Assembly (NCBI GenBank): GCA_900755085.1
Contig: CAAEFF010000005.1
Span: forward strand, 1 to 17,929
Reading direction: 5' to 3'
Source of the DNA: an uncultured Streptococcus sp.
GTDB taxonomy: Bacteria > Bacillota > Bacilli > Lactobacillales > Streptococcaceae
DNA length: 17,929 nucleotides
A model generated the notes under the pieces. It ran no database searches. It was not told where the DNA came from and saw only the letters and a program-made list of their open reading frames with translations. Shown here in pieces: positions 7,541 to 14,159 of the stretch (within the stretch, counting starts at the first letter, position 1; the number at the start of each line of letters is the position of its first letter). The position numbers and the translations under genes were made by a program.

Positions 7541-7616
7541 AAAATTCCTCTCCTTATCTCTTCAGATTGATTTTTTCCAAGGAACCTATTCCACTCTCTA
7601 CCTTCTACTTCAAAAC

Positions 7617-8375
7617 CTAGTTTTCATTCTTCTGTAGTTGGGTGATGACAGGTTCTTGATCTGTTCCCATATATACTTCTAGATAAACATCTGGATCGTC
7701 ATCAGCTCTACATATCACACTAATTTTCCCCTCCTCAAACCGTTGTAACAATTTCAAGATTCTAACGAAATTATTTTGATTGAACACAACAAAAGCAACT
7801 CCCAACAAAAGACCTGCAAATATAATCTTAAAAATCTCTCCTCCAATCGGTTGCCCCAACAAGTCTTTAAAGCGGGAAATAAAATCATAGACATAGTAGA
7901 AACCAACTGCAGGAGCAGTAAATAAGAGTGCATTAAAATATAAAAAAGCACCTTTGCTAAATCCTTTTTTTTCCGTCTTTTCCTCTTCGTCTTGATTTTC
8001 GTCATCGGGATAAATCATAGTAGTCAGACAAACCGTTTGGGTAGTCACTTGAGCTTTATTGACATTTCTATACAAGGCTCGTTCTACAAGGAGAGTGACA
8101 AAAGCAAATTCTGCTATCCAGATAAGAATAACACTCCAAAAAGCAGTCATACTATAAGTTCCTTGTAAAAATAGACTAAAGAAGGAAGTAAGACCACCTC
8201 CGCTAAACATAAAGAAAACAACTAATGAAGGAATATGCCTGTTCATTTTACTTGATTTCTCTGTATCTAATAGTTTACTCTTTGGAGCTTCTAAAACTTC
8301 ATGGGTCTTACGATCATAATAAATGGCTTTGTCATAATATTGATTCAAATAAAAACGACGTCTTCTCAAAAACAT
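7617..8375 (-). CDS. Membrane protein A2
   Basis: The product is a 252-residue paralog of A1 with the same landmarks (FLRRRRF, YYDRKTHEVLEAPKSKLLDTE, VERALYRNVNKAQVTT, GQPIGGEIF, NQNNFVR). It has an acidic-basic insert (about 120-140, DDENQDEEEKTEKK) between membrane segments 2 and 3, and a longer acidic C-terminus after the NQNN motif. The ATG at 8375 has AAAGGGA a few bases upstream and gives the same MF(F)LRRRR start as A1; an upstream TTG would add 7 residues. It is the first full gene behind the island's right-hand promoter. Confidence 0.73.
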   Translation of the reverse strand: MFLRRRRFYLNQYYDKAIYYDRKTHEVLEAPKSKLLDTEKSSKMNRHIPSLVVFFMFSGGGLTSFFSLFLQGTYSMTAFWSVILIWIAEFAFVTLLVERALYRNVNKAQVTTQTVCLTTMIYPDDENQDEEEKTEKKGFSKGAFLYFNALLFTAPAVGFYYVYDFISRFKDLLGQPIGGEIFKIIFAGLLLGVAFVVFNQNNFVRILKLLQRFEEGKISVICRADDDPDVYLEVYMGTDQEPVITQLQKNEN

Positions 8376-8398
8376 ATCTGTCCCTTTCTCACCCAAGT

Positions 8399-8533
8399 CT
8401 ATTTCAAGTATTTCTTGGCATACTCTTCGTAGCTTGGTTGCTCTTTTTTATTCATCGCATACAGCAAGACTCGGACCTCTTCACTCACTTGTAAAAACAG
8501 CCGTAGACTCATAGAATCCGTAAAAAATTGCAT
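8399..8533 (-). CDS. 44-residue ORF, leaderless or a gene remnant
   Basis: The ORF begins MQFFTDSMSLRLFLQVSEE and ends in SYEEYAKKYLK. Its ATG lies only 6 nt after the -10 hexamer TATACT, so the expected transcription start falls at or next to the A of the ATG and there is no room for a ribosome binding site. It could be a leaderless small protein. Alternatively it could be the 3' end of a deleted gene joined to a promoter, as remnants at 1787-1938 and 6509-6823 show such events here. It lies 23 nt before A2. No family is recognised. Confidence 0.4.
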   Translation of the reverse strand: MQFFTDSMSLRLFLQVSEEVRVLLYAMNKKEQPSYEEYAKKYLK

Positions 8534-8537
8534 AGAA

Positions 8538-8548
8538 CTAGTATACCA
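8538..8548 (-). promoter_or_regulatory. Extended -10 promoter at the right end of the island
   Basis: The minus strand reads ATGGTATACTAGTTC; TATACT is at 8540-8545 and the TGG extension at 8546-8548. The TGGTATACTAG core is identical to the promoters at 168-180 and 825-837. There is no clear -35 at 17 nt. It is positioned to drive the A2-to-TipC-like gene run leftwards. Confidence 0.55.
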
Positions 8549-8580
8549 TAAAAGCTACGTGGCAGAATGGATCTGAGCAC

Positions 8581-8760
8581 AAGAGAGAGTGGGACAGAAA
8601 TCGGTCATTCGTTAGAATTCGATTACGTCGTCCCACCTCCGTACAGTTGAGTAGGGCTGTAAAAGCTGATGAAATCAGCGTAGTAGAGCACACTCAACCA
8701 CTGCGTCTTGCTAGACAATCCAAAAACAATTGAGAGGCTAAGACTTTTGTCTCAGCCTCT
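8581..8760 (+). repeat. 180-bp structured intergenic repeat, copy 1
   Basis: It aligns without gaps to 11223-11402 with 13 mismatches in 180 (hand count). It contains three inverted-repeat blocks: GTGGGAC (8589-8595) with GTCCCAC (8630-8636); GTTGAGT (8646-8652) with ACTCAAC (8692-8698), enclosing GCTGAT/ATCAGC; and a terminator-like hairpin at 8734-8759. It fills the gap between the island promoter and the deacetylase gene. No ORF is supported in it. Confidence 0.85.
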
Positions 8761-8763
8761 TCT
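8734..8763 (+). terminator. Terminator-like hairpin just before the deacetylase gene
   Basis: GAGGCTAAGAC (8734-8744) pairs with GTCTCAGCCTC (8749-8759) around TTTT, with one A/C mismatch, followed by TTCT. The T-run is poor compared with copy 2. It ends 22 nt before the ATG at 8782, so it could act as an attenuator-like leader element rather than as the end of a gene. Confidence 0.45.
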
Positions 8764-8781
8764 AATAGAAAGAAGACGACT

Positions 8782-9915
8782 ATGACATTGGATTTAATCA
8801 AAATCAGACGGGATTTGCACCAAATCCCTGAAATTGGCTTGGAAGAGTTTGAAACCCAAGCCTACCTCTTAGAGAGAATCGCAGAGATCACAGCGGGCAA
8901 GGACTTTGTAGAGCAACGGACTTGGCGGACCGGGATCCTGGTTTATCTCCATGGGTCTGCACCTGAAAAAACCATTGGTTGGCGAACGGATATCGATGGC
9001 TTACCGATTGTGGAACAAACGGGCCTTGATTTTGCCTCCAAGCACGAAGGACGGATGCATGCTTGTGGTCATGATATGCACATGACGACAGCCCTTGGAC
9101 TTTTGGATCAACTGGTCCAAGTACAACCAAAAAATAACCTGCTCTTTCTCTTCCAACCAGCTGAAGAAAATGAAGCTGGTGGGATGCTCATGTATAAGGA
9201 CAATGCTTTTGGCGACTGGCTCCCTGATGAATTTTATGGTCTGCATGTGCGCCCTGATTTGAAGGTGGGGGACATTGCGACCAATACGGGTACCCTTTTT
9301 GCGGGGACCTGTGAAGTCAAGATCACCTTTACAGGAAAGGGAGGGCATGCCGCCTTTCCACATGAGGCCAATGACGCTCTTGTAGCAGCCTCTTACTTCA
9401 TTACCCAAGTCCAATCGGTCGTGAGTCGAAATGTCGATCCGATTGAAGGGGCTGTGGTGACCTTTGGTTCCATGCATGCAGGAACAACCAATAATGTGAT
9501 TGCTGAGACAGCCTTCCTTCATGGGACCATCCGGACCTTGACCATGGAGATGAACCTTTTGACTCAAAAACGGGTCAAAGCCATTGCAGAAGGAGTTGCA
9601 GCCGCTTTTGATGTGAAATTGGACCTGGAACTCAAGCAAGGAGGCTACCTGCCTGTGGAAAACCAACCAGAATTGGCCAAAGAACTCATGGACTTTTTCA
9701 CAGCTGAGGAAGACGTGAACCTGATTGATATCCTGCCTGCGATGACAGGAGAAGACTTCGGCTTTCTCTTGAGCAAGGTCCCGGGTGTCATGTTCTGGCT
9801 GGGAATTGATACCCCTTATGCCTTGCACCATCCAAAGATGAGCCCAAATGAAGCAGCCCTTCCCTTTGCTGTGGAAAACATTGGTAAATTTTTGAAAATA
9901 AAGGCCAACCAATAA
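8782..9915 (+). CDS. N-acetyldiaminopimelate deacetylase (M20 peptidase family)
   Basis: This 377-residue protein is an M20-family metallo-amidohydrolase. In the acetylase branch of lysine biosynthesis the enzyme removes acetate from N-acetyl-LL-diaminopimelate, supplying lysine. Visible motifs are WRTDIDGLPI (67-76, metal Asp at 70), HACGHDMH (93-100), QPAEEN (125-130, catalytic and metal Glu), GLHVRP (153-158), GKGGHAAFPHEANDA (185-199, dimerisation domain) and LHHPK near the C-terminus. The length is normal for the family. Bacillus subtilis YkuR is the reference protein. The ribosome binding site is weak (AGAAAGAAG) and no clear promoter is seen; the preceding 200 nt are the repeat. Streptococci often have the acetyltransferase dapD just upstream, but here the accessory island lies there instead. 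Confidence 0.9.
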   Translation: MTLDLIKIRRDLHQIPEIGLEEFETQAYLLERIAEITAGKDFVEQRTWRTGILVYLHGSAPEKTIGWRTDIDGLPIVEQTGLDFASKHEGRMHACGHDMHMTTALGLLDQLVQVQPKNNLLFLFQPAEENEAGGMLMYKDNAFGDWLPDEFYGLHVRPDLKVGDIATNTGTLFAGTCEVKITFTGKGGHAAFPHEANDALVAASYFITQVQSVVSRNVDPIEGAVVTFGSMHAGTTNNVIAETAFLHGTIRTLTMEMNLLTQKRVKAIAEGVAAAFDVKLDLELKQGGYLPVENQPELAKELMDFFTAEEDVNLIDILPAMTGEDFGFLLSKVPGVMFWLGIDTPYALHHPKMSPNEAALPFAVENIGKFLKIKANQ

Positions 9916-9925
9916 AGGAATGATT

Positions 9926-9952
9926 CAACTCTGTCTGGAGTTGGATTTTTTC
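9926..9952 (+). terminator. Intrinsic terminator after the deacetylase gene
   Basis: CAACTC (9926-9931) pairs with GAGTTG (9938-9943) around TGTCTG, followed by GATTTTTTC. It lies 11 nt after the stop codon. Confidence 0.75.
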
Positions 9953-9970
9953 TTTGTCGTGTGCAAACTG

Positions 9971-9999
9971 TTCGGATCTTTCCTAAAAAATGATACAAT
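9971..9999 (+). promoter_or_regulatory. Promoter of the cyclo-ligase/rhomboid pair
   Basis: An extended -10, TGATACAAT (TACAAT at 9994-9999), lies 17 nt after a weak -35, TTCGGA (9971-9976). The start codon is 24 nt downstream, preceded by AAGGAG (10013-10018). Confidence 0.6.
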
Positions 10000-10023
10000 A
10001 AAAGCTAGACAAAAGGAGTAGGC

Positions 10024-10563
10024 ATGAAGAAAACACTACGAAATCAGACGATTGCAGCTATGAAAGCACTGCCGCAAACTATAAAAACTCAAGCAGATGA
10101 AGAGCTGACTCAGCGCCTCTTGGAGCTACCAGCTTTTCAGGAGGCAAAGACCCTTGCGACCTATCTGTCTTTTGGCCATGAAGTTTCCACAGCTGGCTTG
10201 ATCCAAGCTGCTCTTCAACTCGGGAAACGCGTCTGTGTTCCCCGTACCTATCCACAAGGGCGGATGGAATTTGTGGAATACGATCCTGACATTTTGGAAA
10301 AGACACGCTTTGGTTTGCTGGAGCCCAATGAAAAAGGAAAGCTTGTGGAACAGTCAGAGATTGATCTGATCCATGTACCAGGCGTGGTCTTCCAGTCAAC
10401 AGGCTACCGAATTGGCTATGGTGGTGGCTATTATGATCGTTATTTAGCAGATTTTACTGGAAAAACGGTTAGTACGATTTATTCCATCCAGCAGAAGGAT
10501 TTCCAGCCAGATGCTTTTGATCAGGCAGTTCAGGAGGTGCTAGTCTATGAAGTTACTCTTTGA
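10024..10563 (+). CDS. 5-formyltetrahydrofolate cyclo-ligase
   Basis: This 179-residue cytosolic enzyme converts 5-formyl-THF to 5,10-methenyl-THF using ATP, recycling an inhibitory folate in one-carbon metabolism. Diagnostic features are the basic N-terminal start (KKTLRNQTIAAMKAL), YLSFGHEVST (about 55-64), and the family signature GYRIGYGGGYYDRYLADF (about 127-144), whose glycine-rich loop binds the phosphate. The length is typical. The start is set by AAGGAG 5 nt upstream. Its last 17 nt overlap the rhomboid gene in another frame, so the two are co-transcribed and probably coupled in translation. Confidence 0.93.
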   Translation: MKKTLRNQTIAAMKALPQTIKTQADEELTQRLLELPAFQEAKTLATYLSFGHEVSTAGLIQAALQLGKRVCVPRTYPQGRMEFVEYDPDILEKTRFGLLEPNEKGKLVEQSEIDLIHVPGVVFQSTGYRIGYGGGYYDRYLADFTGKTVSTIYSIQQKDFQPDAFDQAVQEVLVYEVTL

Positions 10564-11224
10564 TCGTCGTTATCCTGTGACTAGCCTCTTGTTGTTAGTG
10601 ACAACGGCAGTCTTTCTTTCCATGTTTATCCGATTTGGAGGCGACTACCAAACAGGTGCTGCTATTTACTATAGCGGTGGTATTATTGGAGAGGTTGTGA
10701 AAGTCGATCCTAGCCAGTTATGGCGAATCGTGACAGCTACATTTGTTCATATCGGCCTAGAACATTTTGTGCTCAATATGATCACCCTCTATTACTTAGG
10801 ACGTTTGGCAGAAGATCTCTTTGGATCGAAGGCTTTCTTAGCTCTTTATCTCTTATCAGGCATGATGGGTAATGTCTTTGTAGCTATTTTTACGCCAGAT
10901 GTGATTGCGGCAGGAGCTTCTACAGCCCTCTTTGGACTGTTTGGAACCATTGGTGCTTTGCGCTTTATTGTCCAAAGCCCCTATATTCGGCACTTGAGTC
11001 AGTCCTATACCAGCTTGATTGTGGTCAATTTGATCTTTAGCTTCATGCCAGGAATCAGTATGGCGGGGCACATCGGTGGCTTAGTAGCTGGGGTCATGTT
11101 GGCTTATGTCTTTCCAGTAAGAGGGGAAGCTCGCTTTATGAACCGAACCTATCAGATGAGTGCTGCCCTATCTTATCTCTTGCTTTTGCTTTATTTCTTA
11201 GGTAAAATCTTGACTCTATTTTAA
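10547..11224 (+). CDS. Rhomboid-family intramembrane serine protease
   Basis: The product has 225 residues and about six membrane helices. The catalytic dyad is visible: Ser125 in AGASTALFG and His175 in AGHIGG. The family motif WRIVTATFVHIGLEHFVLN (59-77) supplies the conserved His and Asn residues in helix 2. Rhomboids cleave membrane proteins within or near the bilayer; the substrates in streptococci are not evident from this sequence. The start codon lies inside the cyclo-ligase gene, with AGGAGGT 9 nt upstream. This pairing with cyclo-ligase is common in streptococci, as I recall. Its TAA overlaps the first bases of repeat copy 2, whose hairpin is its terminator. Confidence 0.93.
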   Translation: MKLLFDRRYPVTSLLLLVTTAVFLSMFIRFGGDYQTGAAIYYSGGIIGEVVKVDPSQLWRIVTATFVHIGLEHFVLNMITLYYLGRLAEDLFGSKAFLALYLLSGMMGNVFVAIFTPDVIAAGASTALFGLFGTIGALRFIVQSPYIRHLSQSYTSLIVVNLIFSFMPGISMAGHIGGLVAGVMLAYVFPVRGEARFMNRTYQMSAALSYLLLLLYFLGKILTLF

Positions 11225-11402
11225 GAGAGAGTGGGACAGAAATCGGTCATTCGTTAGAATGCGATTTCGTCGTCCCACCTCCGCACAGTTGAGTAGGACT
11301 GTAAAAACTGATGAAATCAGCGTAGTAGAGCCCACTCAACCGCTGCGTCTTGCTCGACAATCCAAAAATAATTGAGAGGTTAGGACTTTTGTCCCAGCCT
11401 CC
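11223..11402 (+). repeat. 180-bp structured intergenic repeat, copy 2
   Basis: This copy is in direct orientation to 8581-8760 and begins inside the rhomboid stop codon. All three inverted-repeat blocks are kept. In the third hairpin the pair A-T of copy 1 is G-C here, and a C-G pair has become T-G, so pairing is preserved despite substitution. The two copies bracket the three metabolic and protease genes. Confidence 0.85.
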
Positions 11403-11409
11403 TTTTTTT
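11376..11409 (+). terminator. Intrinsic terminator of the rhomboid transcript
   Basis: GAGGTTAGGAC (11376-11386) pairs with GTCCCAGCCTC (11391-11401) around TTTT, followed by CTTTTTTT. It forms the 3' end of repeat copy 2, and its T-run is much better than that of copy 1. The remaining AT-rich stretch to 11530 shows nothing I can name. Confidence 0.75.
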
Positions 11410-11536
11410 CCTAAAAAATGTAGCGCAATCGTAAACTAACAGAAAATTGTTTGAAATCTCAATAAATATATATAAATTACATAGAAATGAGTTGATAGAA
11501 AGATAATTTAGGAAAAAATAGAATAAAAACAAGCAT

Positions 11537-11550
11537 GGTAAGCGTTTGCA
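11537..11550 (+). promoter_or_regulatory. Catabolite response element (cre)-like site
   Basis: GGTAAGCGTTTGCA differs from the CcpA-binding consensus (TGWAARCGYTTNCA type) only in its first base. It covers most of the -35 of the promoter just downstream, the usual geometry for CcpA repression in the presence of glucose. Confidence 0.6.
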
Positions 11551-11574
11551 AAAATAACTAAAAAGAGGTAGACT
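11546..11574 (+). promoter_or_regulatory. Promoter of the C69 dipeptidase gene
   Basis: TTGCAA (11546-11551), 17 nt, TAGACT (11569-11574). It predicts a 5' leader of about 55 nt ending in AAAAGGAG before the ATG. The leader contains an AT-rich inverted repeat, CCTTTT-TT-AAAAGG. A TATAAA at 11580 is a weaker alternative -10. Confidence 0.55.
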
Positions 11575-11637
11575 AGGAGTATAAAAAATCAGGAATAGTG
11601 CCTTTTTTAAAAGGGACATTCGAAAAGGAGATTTGCC

Positions 11638-14094
11638 ATGAAGAAATGGTTGTTTAAACTTTCATTGGTAGCAATGACATTTTTGCTCCTACCAGTTCAA
11701 GCCGTTCAAGCCTGTTGTGGCTTTATCATTGGTCGGCAATTGACCAAGGATGGGACTACTCTCTTTGGTCGGACAGAAGATTACCCTTACTATCCAAATG
11801 GTGGCAAGCACAACAAGAATTATGTGGTTGTTGATGCGAAGAATTATAAGGAAGGGGATCAACTGGAAGACGAATCCAATGGTTTTACCTATCCACATGC
11901 TGCTAGTGAAATGAAATACACAGCGACTTATGACTCTGCTCGTGGAGATGGTAGTAACGGTGCTTTTGGTGAACATGGATTTAACGAAGCTGGAGTTTCC
12001 ATGACCTCAACTGTTACAGCAATTCCAAACAAAAAGGTTTTGAAGACAGACCCATTGACAGAAAATGGGATTCCAGAAGCTGCTATGTTGGACGTGGTTT
12101 TACCACGCGTTAAGTCTGCTCGTGAAGGGGTTGAATTCCTAGCTAAAGTCATTGAAGAAAAAGGATCGGCAGAAGGGAATGTTGTCGTTTTTGCAGACCA
12201 AAAAGAAACTTGGTATATGGAAATTCTTTCTGGTCACCAATATGTAGCGGTAAAAGTTCCAGAAGACAAATATGCAGTCTTTGCAAATACTTACTACCTT
12301 GGTCATGTGGATTTGAATGACAAGGAAAATGTGATCGCTTCGAAAGATGTCGAAAAAGTAGCCAAAGAATCTGGTAACTACAAGACAGATAAAGACGGTA
12401 ACTTCCATATCGCTAAATCTTATGGACCAGAAAAATATGCTGAAGGAGACCGTTCACGTACTTACGCAGGAATCACTCTTTTGGATCCAAATTCAAAAGT
12501 GACTTATGAAGATGATGAATACGAACTCTTCCGCTCACCAACAGATCCAAACAAGAAATTTACTTTGGAAGATGCCTTTGCTCTCCAACGCAACCGTTTT
12601 GAACATTTGAATGGTCGATTTGTTCCAGACGATCAAATTGGTGTCAAGAAACAAGGGGATGATGGTAGCAACGATACTGTTCGGAAAGACCAATACAAGT
12701 ATGCTTTAGGAAACGAAAACGTCATCGATGCCCATGTCTACCAAATCAATCCAAACCTTCCAAAATCATTTGGTGGTACGTTATGGCTTGGTATGGGACC
12801 ATCTCGGAACACTCCTTATGTTCCTTTCTATGGAAATGTAAAGGATACCTATAAAGCTTTCAAACCTCAAACTGCTACCTATGATCCGAATTCATGGTAT
12901 TGGACAGTATGGCATATTGACCAGATGGCCATCAATAATCAAGACCTCTTTGGAAAATCGATTCAAAATCACTGGAAAGCTCTCGAAGAACAATTGATCA
13001 TTGAACAGAAGGTTAGTGATAGCAAATATGCAGCCTTGAAAGCGGATGAAGCTGCAGCAAAAGCAGTTGAAGATAAAGTGACTGAGGATGCTTTAGCTCG
13101 GTCTGAACGTCTCTTCAAACAATTCAAGCAATATGAGTCTGAATTATCTGCAACTCTTAAAGAAGCAGGTCGTACAGATGATCCATACCGTGCATCTTTA
13201 CCAGATGACTACAAGGATCCAACAGAATCAAGTACCGAGCCAAGCAAGGAAGAAACAAAGCCAAGCACAGAGTCAAGTACAGAACCAAGCAAGGAAGAAA
13301 CGAAGCCAAGCACAGAGTCAAGTACAGAACCAAGCAAGGAAGAAACGAAACCAAGCACCGAAGCAAGTACCGAGCCAAGCAAGGAAGAAACGACACCAAG
13401 CACCGAAGTAAGTACAGAACCAAGCAAGGAAGAAACGACACCAAGCACCGAAGCAAGTACGGAACCAAGCAAGGAAGAAACGACACCAAGCACCGAAGCA
13501 AGTACGGAACCAAGCAAGGAAGAAACAACACCAAGTAGTTCAACTACTATTGTTCCTACAAACAGTAACAGTGTTAGTACCGTTGGTCGCCCAGTTTTAC
13601 CAACAAATTCATATATTTTAGTAGACCAAGCAACAGGTATCGTCTTGCAAAACCCTGATTTTGCTCAAGGTGGCTATAGTCTCCTTGTTGAAGTTTTGAA
13701 AGATGTCAAAGAACTAGCTGGTAAAGATTACAAGGCATATAATATTCAATTATCGAACCAAAATAATCCTGTACATCAAATTAGTCCAACGGTTGTGACC
13801 ATTCCAGTCAATGGGCAAAAAGAAGTAGAAGCAGTTTATGGTATCGGTGAAAATGGCCAATTGGAATCCTTCCAATTCCAACTAAATGAAGATAAGTCAG
13901 CAGTAACATTTACAACCTCTCATTTCTCAACTTATGGTGTAGTTTATAAATCTGCAGCAAAAATTGAAGTGAAGAAAGGTGAGAAAAAATTACCATCAAC
14001 CGGACAAAGTATCTCAATCGCGACGATGGTAGGCGGAGTTATTTTGACAGTTTTTGGATTTGGCTACTACATCGAAAAACGTAGAACCCATTAA
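11638..14094 (+). CDS. Sortase-anchored C69-family dipeptidase
   Basis: This is an 818-residue secreted, wall-anchored protein. In order: signal peptide (1-25, ending AVQA); a C69/PepD-type Ntn-hydrolase domain starting at Cys26 (CCGFIIGRQLTKDGTTLFGRTEDY, to about 440); a helical charged region (about 445-525); seven 15-residue repeats of the STEPSKEET type (529-633); a beta-rich domain ending SHFSTYGVVYK (about 640-775); LPSTG (785-789), a hydrophobic segment and a short basic tail for sortase. In this family the N-terminal Cys is the nucleophile, so removal of the signal peptide would also activate the enzyme. The probable role is cleaving dipeptides outside the cell for amino-acid uptake; a wall-peptide substrate is also possible. 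The start has AAAAGGAG upstream. A cre-like site suggests control by CcpA. Confidence 0.9.
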   Translation: MKKWLFKLSLVAMTFLLLPVQAVQACCGFIIGRQLTKDGTTLFGRTEDYPYYPNGGKHNKNYVVVDAKNYKEGDQLEDESNGFTYPHAASEMKYTATYDSARGDGSNGAFGEHGFNEAGVSMTSTVTAIPNKKVLKTDPLTENGIPEAAMLDVVLPRVKSAREGVEFLAKVIEEKGSAEGNVVVFADQKETWYMEILSGHQYVAVKVPEDKYAVFANTYYLGHVDLNDKENVIASKDVEKVAKESGNYKTDKDGNFHIAKSYGPEKYAEGDRSRTYAGITLLDPNSKVTYEDDEYELFRSPTDPNKKFTLEDAFALQRNRFEHLNGRFVPDDQIGVKKQGDDGSNDTVRKDQYKYALGNENVIDAHVYQINPNLPKSFGGTLWLGMGPSRNTPYVPFYGNVKDTYKAFKPQTATYDPNSWYWTVWHIDQMAINNQDLFGKSIQNHWKALEEQLIIEQKVSDSKYAALKADEAAAKAVEDKVTEDALARSERLFKQFKQYESELSATLKEAGRTDDPYRASLPDDYKDPTESSTEPSKEETKPSTESSTEPSKEETKPSTESSTEPSKEETKPSTEASTEPSKEETTPSTEVSTEPSKEETTPSTEASTEPSKEETTPSTEASTEPSKEETTPSSSTTIVPTNSNSVSTVGRPVLPTNSYILVDQATGIVLQNPDFAQGGYSLLVEVLKDVKELAGKDYKAYNIQLSNQNNPVHQISPTVVTIPVNGQKEVEAVYGIGENGQLESFQFQLNEDKSAVTFTTSHFSTYGVVYKSAAKIEVKKGEKKLPSTGQSISIATMVGGVILTVFGFGYYIEKRRTH
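13222..13536 (+). repeat. Seven 45-bp in-frame tandem repeats
   Basis: There are seven units of 45 bp, each encoding TE-x-STEPSKEET-(K/T)-PS. Units differ by a few bases; the first three carry K and the last four T after EET, a sign of successive unit duplication. The Pro/Ser/Glu/Lys-rich stretch probably spans the cell wall. The copy number is likely to vary between strains. Confidence 0.92.
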
Positions 14095-14118
14095 ACGATA
14101 CAGTTTATAAGATACAAC

Positions 14119-14159
14119 AAAAAAGGAAGTGAGAATGAAATCTCTCTTCCTTCTTTTTT
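14119..14159. terminator. Bidirectional terminator between convergent genes
   Basis: GGAAGTGAGA (14125-14134) pairs with TCTCTCTTCC (14141-14150) with one T/T mismatch. It is flanked by an A-run on the left and CTTTTTT on the right, so it can end both the dipeptidase and galU transcripts. The galU stop codon lies inside its right flank. Confidence 0.78.

Noticed and set aside
8581..8760. The 180-bp repeat as an insertion sequence or MITE
   Set aside because: It has no transposase, no clear terminal inverted repeats with target duplications, and its structure is better explained by RNA hairpins; the origin stays open.
9001..9912. 303-codon minus ORF opposite the deacetylase
   Set aside because: It is the antisense shadow of a gene with complete M20 motifs; its composition (many His, Cys, Gln) is typical of reverse-strand reading.
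13222..13536. Possible CRISPR array
   Set aside because: The repeats are in frame inside a surface protein and contiguous, with no unique spacers.
13157..13543. Long minus and alternate-frame ORFs over the tandem repeats
   Set aside because: They are low-complexity shadows of the 45-bp repeats with no start signal.
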